Shown here: positions 1 to 5,842 of the stretch, in pieces
Layout of the letters: each line of letters starts with the position of its first letter
Position numbering within the stretch: position 1 is the stretch's first letter
Origin: Bacteroidales bacterium
GTDB taxonomy: Bacteria; Bacteroidota; Bacteroidia; Bacteroidales; UBA10428
Direction of reading: 5' to 3'
NCBI GenBank assembly: GCA_003508755.1
Contig: DNTK01000038.1
Span: 1 to 5,934, forward strand
Length of the DNA: 5,934 nt
Program-made: the position numbers and the translations under genes
Notes under the pieces: generated by a model
What the model was told of the DNA's origin: nothing
Databases searched by the model: none
The model's input: only the letters and a program-made list of their open reading frames with translations

Positions 1-494
1 CTTTTACACGCAGTTTATTAAAAATACCCGAGCTGTTTCAAGATGAGTATCCAGCCAGGCAAGATAAACCCGTTGACTTTTCTGTTTCGGCAGGCTACTT
101 CATTAAACCCAGATGGCTGCTCTCTGCCAATTTTATTTACACCTCGGGATTAATGACAACCGTACCTGCAGGGTTTTATAACTACCGCGGAACGCAAGTA
201 CCACTCTATACAAAACCAAACAATGCGCGCATGCCCGATTATATGCGCTTTGATATCGGAAGCGATTTTCGCCTGAACAAAACTTCAGAAGGAAGATTTG
301 AGCATCACCTCATACTATCGTTTTACAACTTTTTTAATTACCGAAACGCGGCATTTTTATATTTCACAAAAACAACCGACGCTGATGGGAATTTTATCAT
401 ACCCGCAGATAAGCTTAACTCACAAGAGCAAATACCTACATACAGATATGTTTTTTCCATTATACCTTCATTAACTTATAACCTCAGATTCTGA
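1..494 (+). CDS. TonB-dependent receptor, C-terminal part of the beta-barrel (5' truncated)
   Basis: The reading frame is open from base 3 to the TGA at 492-494, and the gene begins before the window. The visible 163 residues alternate polar and aromatic residues like transmembrane beta-strands and end in a terminal Phe (NLRF), as outer-membrane barrels do. Hallmarks of the last strands of Bacteroidota TonB-dependent receptors are visible: W-L-L-S-A-N-F-I-Y-T-S-G, then a Pro/Gly/Tyr-rich loop, then a segment of the form N-A-R-M-P-D-Y-M-R-F-D-I, then an S-F-Y-N-F-F-N-Y-R-N strand. Such receptors import siderophores, vitamins or glycans across the outer membrane using TonB energy. The substrate cannot be told because the plug domain is missing. 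The next gene starts inside its stop codon, so the two are translationally coupled. The ATG at 153 is internal to the barrel and is not a start. Confidence 0.85.
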   Translation, partial: FTRSLLKIPELFQDEYPARQDKPVDFSVSAGYFIKPRWLLSANFIYTSGLMTTVPAGFYNYRGTQVPLYTKPNNARMPDYMRFDIGSDFRLNKTSEGRFEHHLILSFYNFFNYRNAAFLYFTKTTDADGNFIIPADKLNSQEQIPTYRYVFSIIPSLTYNLRF

Positions 495-1288
495 TGAAAA
501 AGTGGAAATATTATATAATAGGTTTTATTACCATGTTAAGCTCTTGTGAGCTCGAAACTACCTGGAAGATTGAATCCTTCGACAGAGTGGCTGTGGTTGA
601 TGCCATTATCACCTCCGAAGATGAAGAACAACAAATCAGAATTTATTACTCCACCTCCGAATTAAACCAGTCACCAGAACCTATTTCTGGTGTGAATGTG
701 CTTTTTACTGACGGTACAAATTTTTATCCATTTTATGAATCAAACCTGCAACCAGGGCTTTATTTGTCACCTTCGATTCCTGTAGCAGTGAATACTCCCT
801 ATGCTTTAATCTTGGAGTATGAAGGATTCTCTGATACTGCATATGCATATATGACAGCGGTTTCCAATCTAAAACCAGCTATTTATGCTGAAGAGGATAA
901 TCTAAGAAAATATGTCGATCCCGGAAGCGATTTACCCGCAATGACAGAAATATATTACGATTGGTCCTTTAGTGCGGAGTATTGCGATTATTATGGATCG
1001 TGCACCGCTGCCGAAGTATATTATTCGATGGAAATTGTGGATATAATCAACGAATTTGCCCCCGACAAACAACAAATACTTATCCCTCGGGGTACAACCG
1101 TTTATCGTAAAAAATATTCACTGACTGAAGAGCATCAGGAGTTTATTCGCTCACTCCTGATCGAAACTGAATGGCGTGGTGGATTATTTGATGTAGAACA
1201 TGGCAATATTCCAACGAATTTTGTAAATGGAACCCGAGGCTGGTTTGCAGTATGCAATGTGCTTATGGACAGTCATGTTGTACCCTGA
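494..1288 (+). CDS. DUF4249-family outer-membrane lipoprotein, partner of a TonB-dependent receptor
   Basis: The protein has 264 residues. It starts with a short signal peptide (MKKWKYYIIGF) and a lipobox L-S-S-C at residues 15-18, so Cys18 should be lipidated. The following E-L-E is acidic, in keeping with Bacteroidota surface-export signals. The body resembles DUF4249: an early V-V-D-A-I-I-T strand, then I-R-I-Y-Y-S-T-S, then P-I-S-G-V-N-V-L-F with a G-x-Y turn near residue 88, and near the C-terminus a G-N-I-P-T-N-F...G-x-x-G-W-F-A segment. The family has no assigned activity. Its genes usually follow TonB-dependent receptor genes, suggesting a surface accessory in uptake. The ATG overlaps the receptor stop (TGATG), so the start is firm. 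A Cys pair at residues 164 and 170 may form a disulfide. Family assignment rests on remembered pattern, not a search. Confidence 0.75.
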   Translation: MKKWKYYIIGFITMLSSCELETTWKIESFDRVAVVDAIITSEDEEQQIRIYYSTSELNQSPEPISGVNVLFTDGTNFYPFYESNLQPGLYLSPSIPVAVNTPYALILEYEGFSDTAYAYMTAVSNLKPAIYAEEDNLRKYVDPGSDLPAMTEIYYDWSFSAEYCDYYGSCTAAEVYYSMEIVDIINEFAPDKQQILIPRGTTVYRKKYSLTEEHQEFIRSLLIETEWRGGLFDVEHGNIPTNFVNGTRGWFAVCNVLMDSHVVP

Positions 1289-1321
1289 AAAACCTCACTT
1301 TTACCCACCAAAATCGAAGGT

Positions 1322-1351
1322 CTTTCTTATTAATACCTTAATTAAAGAAAG
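1322..1351 (+). terminator. AT-rich hairpin after the DUF4249 gene, possible weak terminator
   Basis: Arms at 1322-1333 and 1338-1351 form a 12-bp stem (7 outer pairs CTTTCTT/AAGAAAG and 5 inner pairs ATTAA/TTAAT) with a two-base bulge at 1343-1344 and a TACC loop. It lies 33 bases after the DUF4249 stop. It is not followed directly by a T-run (five T occur about 10 bases later) and is poor in GC, so a terminator role is only possible. The rest of 1289-1550 shows no gene. One 53-codon minus-strand open stretch without an ATG is noted under findings. Confidence 0.3.
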
Positions 1352-1550
1352 TACTCGGTGTTTTTAAAAATTGAATAATGATGATCGGATTTTGAGCTTC
1401 GAAATACCAGATCTTCAGCGATTTTATAGTTTGTAAATTCCAATTATTAGCCACAATGTTGGCTACGACTTTCTGAACAGCATCATCCTGGGTAGGAATT
1501 TACATTAAAACCAAGCATACTTGTTCATGAATCTTTTTGGAAGAGGAAAA

Positions 1551-2399
1551 TCAAGTCTCGCCAAACTCTGAGTGCTGGCTTTTTAATTGTTTTCCAACTT
1601 CTTCAGCATCCTGCTCCTTCTCGAATTCAACCATCAAGTGACTTCCGAGCAGAACTTTTAATGAGACGCCGTATTTAAATACCTCTTTATAAACTTCTCG
1701 TTTTCGTTCAATGGAGTAGTTCTTATTTTTCAGTAGATTGCGCCGATAGGTAATATAATTTGAGAGCAAAATGAAGGGGTAATACAAGGGCAGCATGATC
1801 GCGGAAGTAGACTTTGTGCGTGTCTTATACACTTCCTTTACCTTAAAACCCGCAAGCTTAGCCAATACACGCAGCTTTTGAAAACCAATAAGGAAGATAT
1901 GGCCATAATATATTTCATCCGTAACATCCTGCGCCGACATCCAGATGCTGTCCAGCTCATTCGGAGGCATAATGGAATTAAAGCGTTCACTTTCCATGAG
2001 CATGTAGCTAAGCCGCGATTGCACATTTGAGTAGTTTGGCACCGTTATAAGCAACCGACCTCCTCTTTTAAGCACTTTATTAAAATGCTTTAATGCCTGC
2101 AACTGATCTGAAAAATGCTCCATACCTTCCTGGCAGATTAAGGCGTCCACCGAATTACTATTAAGAGGCAAACCATTGGAAATATTTGCACGTGCACATT
2201 TAAGACCTTCAATCTGGAAATATTCGGGAAACAAATCAAAGGGAATGGGCTCTCCGCCTACCTCTTTTATTAATCGGGAAGTAACTCCGTTTCCAGCAGG
2301 AAAATCAACCACCTTTTTACCCTCAAAAAAATCTTTGTTTACCAGCAGATAACGCTTCACGTAATATTTTATACTTCTGGGGTTGTCTTCGTGCTTCAT
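1551..2399 (-). CDS. Class I SAM-dependent methyltransferase (Methyltransf_11-like)
   Basis: The protein has 282 residues from the ATG at 2399-2397. A TTG one codon upstream would add one residue but is less likely. The N-terminal half is a Rossmann-type methyltransferase domain. Motif I, the SAM-binding glycine loop, reads V-V-D-F-P-A-G-N-G (residues 30-38). An acidic strand end follows at P-F-D-L-F (53-57). D-A-L-I-C-Q-E-G-M-E-H (85-95) matches the motif-IV/post-II region, and L-K-R-G-G-R-L-L-I-T-V-P-N (110-122) is the usual 'LKPGG' strand. The C-terminal region (about 165-260) is basic and hydrophobic, with a possible membrane-associating stretch near 201-216 (I-M-L-P-L-Y-Y-P-F-I-L-L). The substrate is unknown. 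Similar proteins occur in glycan or lipid modification loci, but no such genes are adjacent. It is monocistronic and divergent from the lipoprotein at 2699. A weak bulged hairpin followed by T's (minus strand, 1525 to 1507) may end its transcript. Confidence 0.85.
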   Translation of the reverse strand: MKHEDNPRSIKYYVKRYLLVNKDFFEGKKVVDFPAGNGVTSRLIKEVGGEPIPFDLFPEYFQIEGLKCARANISNGLPLNSNSVDALICQEGMEHFSDQLQALKHFNKVLKRGGRLLITVPNYSNVQSRLSYMLMESERFNSIMPPNELDSIWMSAQDVTDEIYYGHIFLIGFQKLRVLAKLAGFKVKEVYKTRTKSTSAIMLPLYYPFILLSNYITYRRNLLKNKNYSIERKREVYKEVFKYGVSLKVLLGSHLMVEFEKEQDAEEVGKQLKSQHSEFGET

Positions 2400-2698
2400 C
2401 AAAATTTATTTGTATTATTAAGGCTCTAGCCCGGCGTCGCTTTTAATTGTAGCAGGTAGCAAATATGGCTAACAATTTGAAAAATAAAAAGTTGTTTTCA
2501 ATGATTCTTCCATACCCGGAATAAATGATGTACCGGATTCACCGTTTTCATCGACCTTAATCCATGCACAATAAATATTTTTCACTTTTTTTTACTTATT
2601 TATCAGGGTAAAAGAGTATACCCGTGTGCTAATACTGAAAAACGAAAATTACCCTGGCCTGAAAGTTGGCTGGAAAACAACTTAAAAATAATTACAGT
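2400..2698. other. Divergent intergenic spacer
   Basis: About 300 bases separate the methyltransferase and lipoprotein starts. No coding frame with a credible start was seen. It should contain both promoters. It is AT-rich, with a T-run around 2587-2594 and a short inverted repeat GGGTA/TACCC (2608-2612 with 2621-2625). No clear Bacteroidota -33/-7 pair was found for the plus strand. The closest plus-strand match is TATTTTTC at 2576-2583, with the final G of TAnnTTTG missing. Confidence 0.4.
2460..2467 (-). promoter_or_regulatory. Possible -7 box for the methyltransferase gene
   Basis: Read on the minus strand, CATATTTG differs in one base from the Bacteroidota -7 consensus TAnnTTTG and would give a 5' leader of about 55 bases. 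No convincing -33 TTTG sits 19-21 bases upstream, only a T-rich tract. One-mismatch matches are common in AT-rich DNA, so this is a weak call. Confidence 0.22.
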
Positions 2699-3829
2699 AT
2701 GAAACACACAAAAAATTTCTTATTCGGTATTCTTGCAGTTACTGCAATGATGTTTTTCACGGCATGTGAAGAAAACAATGTACAACCTACAAACGATTAC
2801 GGAATTCTTCCGGAACGATTTAAGGTAGATATTCCAAATTCTATCAGCAACGAGTTTAAAAGCGGTAGTTTAAAAAGTACGGAAGGAGATACGATCAATG
2901 GCAATGAAATATATGCCCATCTGGCTAATTTTATTGCTATTGGTGAGGGCTCTGCTGAAATCGTGGAATCTATTATCTGGGCGATTAAGGTTTACAATAT
3001 TGACAATATTATAGATCTAACGTATACCAGCGATGATGACTACAGAGTAAAACACCTGGCTGTTGTTTCAGATGTTGATTTTCAGGAACAAACCTGGGAA
3101 TATCAGTTAACAATAACCGATGTTGAATCGGAAGGTGCCGAAGATGGTGGCATTGGTATGCAGGTATTCTGGAATAACAGTCCAATAGAGGGAATTGCTT
3201 TAATTAAGCCATACAACCTGAATCGCGAAGAGGATGCTGACGCTGGTGATGCCATGTTTAAAGTAAAATACTCTGAAGTAGGAATGGGCGACTATGACGC
3301 ATACATGATTGTTGAAATTGCTGACCTTCCGCTACCGGATGCCAACTGGGATGCCTTTGCAGTAAACAACTTAAAAATGTTTGTAGGAAAAAAAGGAAAT
3401 ATGGTTGATGTTTATGGAAACTCCAATCACCCTAATGCCCAATTCTTTACGGATAAAACTGGTTTCAACTGGGCATTTGTGGCCTCAGGACTTGATTCGG
3501 AAGACATTGGTGTTGCAGAAGTAGGTCTTCCTCCAAGCACACTCGACACCTCATCACGAGAAATTATTCTTAAAGACTATTCGGTAAAAAACGTACTTAC
3601 TGAAGAAATAAATCAATGGTTCCTGGATGCCTTTGGTATTCGTCCACACGAAGAGGATCTTGCTAATTACCTGAAAAATGCCGATGCACCTGGCTACTTT
3701 AATACAGGTGGTTTTGTTCAGGGTGGAGATTCTCCAGGATCAGAATACGACGAAATTGAAGCACGCCTTGAAAGCTTAAGTCCTTATAATCCTAAAGAAA
3801 TAAACGATTTGGTTATCAGCTTCAAATAA
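2699..3829 (+). CDS. Acidic surface lipoprotein of unknown function (376 aa)
   Basis: I do not recognise the family. The start is the ATG at 2699, because it places a clean lipoprotein signal at the N-terminus: basic MKHTK, a hydrophobic core F-L-F-G-I-L-A-V-T-A-M-M-F-F, and lipobox F-T-A-C with Cys23. A TTG 11 codons upstream would put a polar tail before the signal and is rejected. C-E-E-N-N after cleavage is acidic, in keeping with outer-leaflet export in Bacteroidota. The mature protein is strongly acidic, has no internal membrane segment, and alternates beta-like strands (W-E-Y-Q-L-T-I-T at 133-140; A-Y-M-I-V-E-I-A at 201-208). The region around residues 303-330 looks helical, and the segment at 332-348 is Gly-rich. 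It appears monocistronic, with a strong terminator beginning 22 bases after the stop. It could be an adhesin, binding protein or structural surface protein, but nothing in the sequence decides. Confidence 0.8.
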   Translation: MKHTKNFLFGILAVTAMMFFTACEENNVQPTNDYGILPERFKVDIPNSISNEFKSGSLKSTEGDTINGNEIYAHLANFIAIGEGSAEIVESIIWAIKVYNIDNIIDLTYTSDDDYRVKHLAVVSDVDFQEQTWEYQLTITDVESEGAEDGGIGMQVFWNNSPIEGIALIKPYNLNREEDADAGDAMFKVKYSEVGMGDYDAYMIVEIADLPLPDANWDAFAVNNLKMFVGKKGNMVDVYGNSNHPNAQFFTDKTGFNWAFVASGLDSEDIGVAEVGLPPSTLDTSSREIILKDYSVKNVLTEEINQWFLDAFGIRPHEEDLANYLKNADAPGYFNTGGFVQGGDSPGSEYDEIEARLESLSPYNPKEINDLVISFK

Positions 3830-3851
3830 GCAACAGGTTTTCATAGTATGG

Positions 3852-3884
3852 TACCCGCCTGAATTATTTAGGCGGGTATTTTTT
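3852..3884 (+). terminator. Intrinsic terminator after the lipoprotein gene
   Basis: TACCCGCCT (3852-3860) pairs perfectly with AGGCGGGTA (3870-3878), and three weaker pairs may extend the stem inward. Six T's follow at 3879-3884. It separates the lipoprotein gene from the sigma-factor operon, so that operon needs its own promoter between about 3885 and 4044. I could not locate that promoter with confidence. Confidence 0.88.
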
Positions 3885-4030
3885 ATACAAAAAAACCGGA
3901 CTATTAAGTAAAATCAAGCACTTAGGTTTAATATGTACAAAACTTAATGGCTTTTCGCTTTACGTTTTAAAAAGAATAAAATAACTTTCCTTCTAATGCA
4001 TTTTAAACCTTTGCCCATCAAGTTTATCAA

Positions 4031-4043
4031 AGGGACGCACCCT
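4031..4043 (+). promoter_or_regulatory. Mini-hairpin over the purine-rich RBS-like stretch of the sigma gene
   Basis: AGGG (4031-4034) pairs with CCCT (4040-4043) around the loop ACGCA, ending one base before the ATG at 4045. AAAGGGA (4029-4035) is the only Shine-Dalgarno-like stretch near this start and lies inside the stem. The hairpin could lower translation of the sigma factor. Four pairs are few, so function is inference. Confidence 0.35.
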
Positions 4044-4044
4044 A

Positions 4045-4602
4045 ATGCTAAAAACAAAGAATAAACATAATGATGCAGAGCTGGTAGAACTATTTAATGC
4101 TGGTCAAAAAGAAAAAGCCTTTAACCAGATAGTCTCAAAATACCAGGAGCGATTGTACTGGCACATCAGAAAAATTGTAATTTCTCATGATGATGCCGAC
4201 GATGCTTTGCAGAATACATTCATAAAGACCTGGAAAGGACTGGAAAACTTTCGTTCCGACTCGCAATTGTTTACCTGGTTATACCGAATAGCAACCAATG
4301 AAGGATTAAGCTTGCTGAAATCAAAAAAAAGACGGACATTGGTTCCACTGGAAGGCGATGAGTACGATCTTTCTGAGACACTCATGAGCGATGCGTACTT
4401 TTGTGGCAATGAAGCCCAGCAAAAACTTCAGGAAGCACTTTTAAAATTGCCTGAGAAACAACGCCTGGTTTTTAACATGAAATACTTCGAAGATCTGAAA
4501 TATGATGAGATAGCAGAAATACTGGATACCTCGATAGGAGCGCTTAAAGCTTCTTATCATCATGCAGTAAAAAAGTTAGAGAATTTATTAAGTGAAGATT
4601 AA
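4045..4602 (+). CDS. ECF-type RNA polymerase sigma-70 factor
   Basis: The protein has 185 residues, the normal length for an ECF sigma factor with only regions 2 and 4. Region 2 spans about 25-97. Its core-binding helix is D-D-A-D-D-A-L-Q-N-T-F-I-K-T-W (49-63), and the -10 recognition part is F-T-W-L-Y-R-I-A-T-N-E (76-86), followed by basic K-S-K-K-R-R. A variable linker (about 98-128) leads to region 4 (129-183), with L-P-E-K-Q-R-L-V-F-N-M-K-Y-F-E at 135-149 and the helix-turn-helix L-K-Y-D-E-I-A-E-I-L-D-T-S-I-G-A-L-K for -35 binding. It directs RNA polymerase to a stress regulon in the cytoplasm. It is first in a three-gene operon, 32 bases before a membrane protein that is the likely anti-sigma. 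Such factors often drive their own operon, but no autoregulatory promoter could be confirmed here. Confidence 0.95.
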   Translation: MLKTKNKHNDAELVELFNAGQKEKAFNQIVSKYQERLYWHIRKIVISHDDADDALQNTFIKTWKGLENFRSDSQLFTWLYRIATNEGLSLLKSKKRRTLVPLEGDEYDLSETLMSDAYFCGNEAQQKLQEALLKLPEKQRLVFNMKYFEDLKYDEIAEILDTSIGALKASYHHAVKKLENLLSED

Positions 4603-4634
4603 ACCTTTTTTATTTTTGAAAGTCAAACAGACAG

Positions 4635-5090
4635 ATGGCAAAAGAAAAAGACATATTAAAAAAGCTAGAGCGCTTAAAAGATAACGCCCAATTCGCAGTG
4701 CCAGAGAACTATTTTGAGAAGCTGCCTGGCTCCATCATGGAGCGAATTAAAAGCGAAGAAGCGAGCAAACAGGTAGAGATAAAACGCCCTGTTATAAAGC
4801 TGATTAGAAATCAGTTAGCCATTGCGGCATCTTTTGCAGCATTAGCCTTATTGGCCTACACAGCCATTAAAATAATCGCTCCAGATAAACAGTCAGATCA
4901 TCTGCCACTTGACGATATCTATGCTTCACTTGAGCAGGAAGTGCATGAGCTTGATGAGGTTTTTATGTATGACCTGGTAAATACTGAAAGCCTAAACAAT
5001 GCTAATACCCCTGAACTGAGTGAGCAGGACATTATTGAATATTTAATGGAAGAGGGAGCTGATTTGGATTTATCATTAACCGACTTTTAA
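4635..5090 (+). CDS. Single-pass membrane protein, probable anti-sigma factor
   Basis: The protein has 151 residues. The cytoplasmic N-terminus is charged and helical, with the segment F-A-V-P-E-N-Y-F-E-K-L-P (20-31) that recurs, to my recollection, in Bacteroidota proteins next to ECF sigma genes. Basic K-R-P-V-I-K-L-I-R precedes one transmembrane helix (about 61-81, L-A-I-A-A-S-F-A-A-L-A-L-L-A-Y), so positive-inside topology puts the N-terminus in the cytoplasm and an acidic tail of about 70 residues in the periplasm. The tail ends with S-E-Q-D-I-I-E-Y-L-M-E-E. There is no zinc-binding H-x3-C-x2-C motif, so it is not a ZAS-type anti-sigma. The role is inferred from position (between the sigma factor and a periplasmic sensor-like protein) and topology. 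The next gene begins 10 bases after its stop, so cotranscription is likely. Confidence 0.7.
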   Translation: MAKEKDILKKLERLKDNAQFAVPENYFEKLPGSIMERIKSEEASKQVEIKRPVIKLIRNQLAIAASFAALALLAYTAIKIIAPDKQSDHLPLDDIYASLEQEVHELDEVFMYDLVNTESLNNANTPELSEQDIIEYLMEEGADLDLSLTDF

Positions 5091-5100
5091 TTTAATTGTT

Positions 5101-5553
5101 ATGAGAAGATTTATTTTCGTTACGATAGCCATCATAAGTTTTTCAGGCTTCTATGCACAAAATTCCGGAGGTGCTAACAGGGTGCGGGCGGCAAAAGTTA
5201 AATTCTTCAATGAGAAACTGGAGTTAACCTCTTCGGAATCGGAAAAATTCTGGCCCATCTATAACGATTATCAAAGCAGGAAATCGAAACTGGCCAGCGA
5301 ACGCAAAAGTATGATGCGTTTTTACACAGAGAACCAAAGCAACATGAGTGCTGAAGAAATTACTCAGACACTAAACAGGTATATCGAGATTGAGAAAGAA
5401 GAAACAGAACTGCTCGAACGCTATAACAATAAATTCAAACAGGTGCTTGCTAACGAAAAAGTGCTGAAGATTTATATTACCGAGGTGCAATTCAGAAACT
5501 ATTTATTAAAACAACTGCGCACCAGGCAACAAGGAATGAAACCGAGGAACTAG
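5101..5553 (+). CDS. Secreted Spy/CpxP-like helical protein, putative sensor of the ECF sigma system
   Basis: The protein has 150 residues. A Sec signal peptide (MRRFIFVTIAIISFSGFYA) with likely cleavage after residue 19 (F-Y-A|Q) sends it to the periplasm, and there is no lipobox Cys. The mature part is charged and almost wholly helical. E-L-T-S-S-E-S-E-K-F-W-P-I-Y-N-D-Y (41-57) resembles the LTxxQ-type helical repeat of Spy, CpxP and ZraP-like proteins, and a second helical element is seen around 118-137 (N-E-K-V-L-K-I-Y-I-T-E). Relatives of this type are often annotated in Bacteroidota as sensors of ECF sigma factors or periplasmic heavy-metal sensors. As last gene of the operon it probably acts as chaperone or stress sensor feeding the membrane protein at 4635. 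There are few His or Cys residues, so metal binding is not evident. Confidence 0.75.
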   Translation: MRRFIFVTIAIISFSGFYAQNSGGANRVRAAKVKFFNEKLELTSSESEKFWPIYNDYQSRKSKLASERKSMMRFYTENQSNMSAEEITQTLNRYIEIEKEETELLERYNNKFKQVLANEKVLKIYITEVQFRNYLLKQLRTRQQGMKPRN

Positions 5554-5559
5554 CATTCA

Positions 5560-5591
5560 GTTATCAGTGAACTGTTATCAGTTAACAGTTA
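5560..5591 (+). repeat. 14-bp imperfect tandem repeat containing an 8-bp stem
   Basis: GTTATCAGT occurs at 5560-5568 and 5574-5582, with GTTA again at 5588-5591, giving a 14-base period. The same bases hold an inverted repeat, AACTGTTA (5570-5577) and TAACAGTT (5583-5590), around the loop TCAGT. It lies just after the sigma operon and may weaken read-through, but no T-run follows. The following 5640-5668 stretch is a degenerate TCATT-rich, low-complexity tract. Confidence 0.6.
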
Positions 5592-5674
5592 GGGATTGTC
5601 TGATAGCAGATTCAATAGTTCCTACGTTCAACCATTCCATTATTCATTTTTCATTCTACATTCTAAAAAATTAC

Positions 5675-5682
5675 TATCTTTA
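5675..5682 (+). promoter_or_regulatory. Probable Bacteroidota -7 promoter box for the structured leader
   Basis: TATCTTTA matches TAnnTTTG at all but the last base. With the usual spacing, transcription would begin about 5-7 bases downstream, near 5687-5689, which is exactly where the long-range closing stem of the leader begins. No clear -33 TTTG is visible, only a T-rich stretch around 5646-5651. Confidence 0.45.
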
Positions 5683-5688
5683 CATCAG

Positions 5689-5842
5689 CATCAAGAGTTT
5701 TTGCAGCGAAACAACTGCAGAATACCAACCGAGTATCGAACACCACGGTGGTAGGGTGATGCGGACCTTCAGGTCAAATAATGTTCGAACCTTCTGAATG
5801 TTTCAGAAATCTTTAGAACATGCACCCAATTACTTCTTGATG
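5689..5842 (+). promoter_or_regulatory. Structured 5' leader, candidate SAM-clan riboswitch (SAM-I / SAM-IV / SAM-I-IV-like)
   Basis: A long-range stem closes the element: CATCAAGAG (5689-5697) with TTCTTGATG (5834-5842), eight Watson-Crick pairs plus a G-U. Inside are P2, TTTTGCAG/CTGCAGAA (5699-5706 with 5715-5722); P3, TACCAACC/GGTGGTA (5723-5730 with 5747-5753) with one bulged A at 5728; P4, GGGTG/CACCC (5754-5758 with 5823-5827). P4 encloses GACC-TTCA-GGTC (5764-5775), ATGTTC/GAACAT (5781-5786 with 5816-5821) and TTCTGA/TCAGAA (5792-5797 with 5803-5808). Established SAM-clan cores have AAGAG or similar after P1, then a P3 carrying CAACC...GGUG with a bulged A. SAM-IV, as I recall it, also has GGGUGA after P3. 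All three occur here in order. Unlike classic SAM-I, the GAGGGA kink-turn and the J3/4 'UAAAUCC' segment are absent, so a variant class is proposed. The ligand is inference. Confidence 0.58.

Noticed and set aside
1838..2026. 62-codon minus-strand open frame
   Set aside because: It lies wholly inside the methyltransferase gene in another frame.
2666..2698. TTG start extending the lipoprotein by 11 residues
   Set aside because: It would place a polar segment before an otherwise ideal lipoprotein signal peptide. The ATG at 2699 is preferred.
3961..3968. TACGTTTT as the -7 box for the sigma operon
   Set aside because: The last base departs from TAnnTTTG and no -33 TTTG lies 19-21 bases upstream, so it is indistinguishable from chance in this AT-rich spacer.
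4185..4409. 74-codon minus-strand open frame
   Set aside because: It is antisense to the sigma-factor gene with no start context or domain features.
5783..5790. GTTCGAAC as a tRNA T-loop
   Set aside because: No acceptor stem, anticodon arm or D-arm could be built around it. It belongs to the ATGTTC/GAACAT helix of the leader.
5567..5797. 76-codon plus-strand open frame
   Set aside because: It starts in the repeat, crosses the promoter box and most of the structured leader, and has no protein-like pattern.
5689..5842. Retron msr-msd or other reverse-transcriptase-linked ncRNA, because complementary ends enclose several hairpins before a gene
   Set aside because: No AGC-type branching guanosine after the 5' arm and no single long msd stem were seen, and the visible start of the next protein does not resemble a reverse transcriptase. 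The P3 bulge and AAGAG/CAACC/GGUG order fit the SAM clan better. The full downstream protein would settle it.
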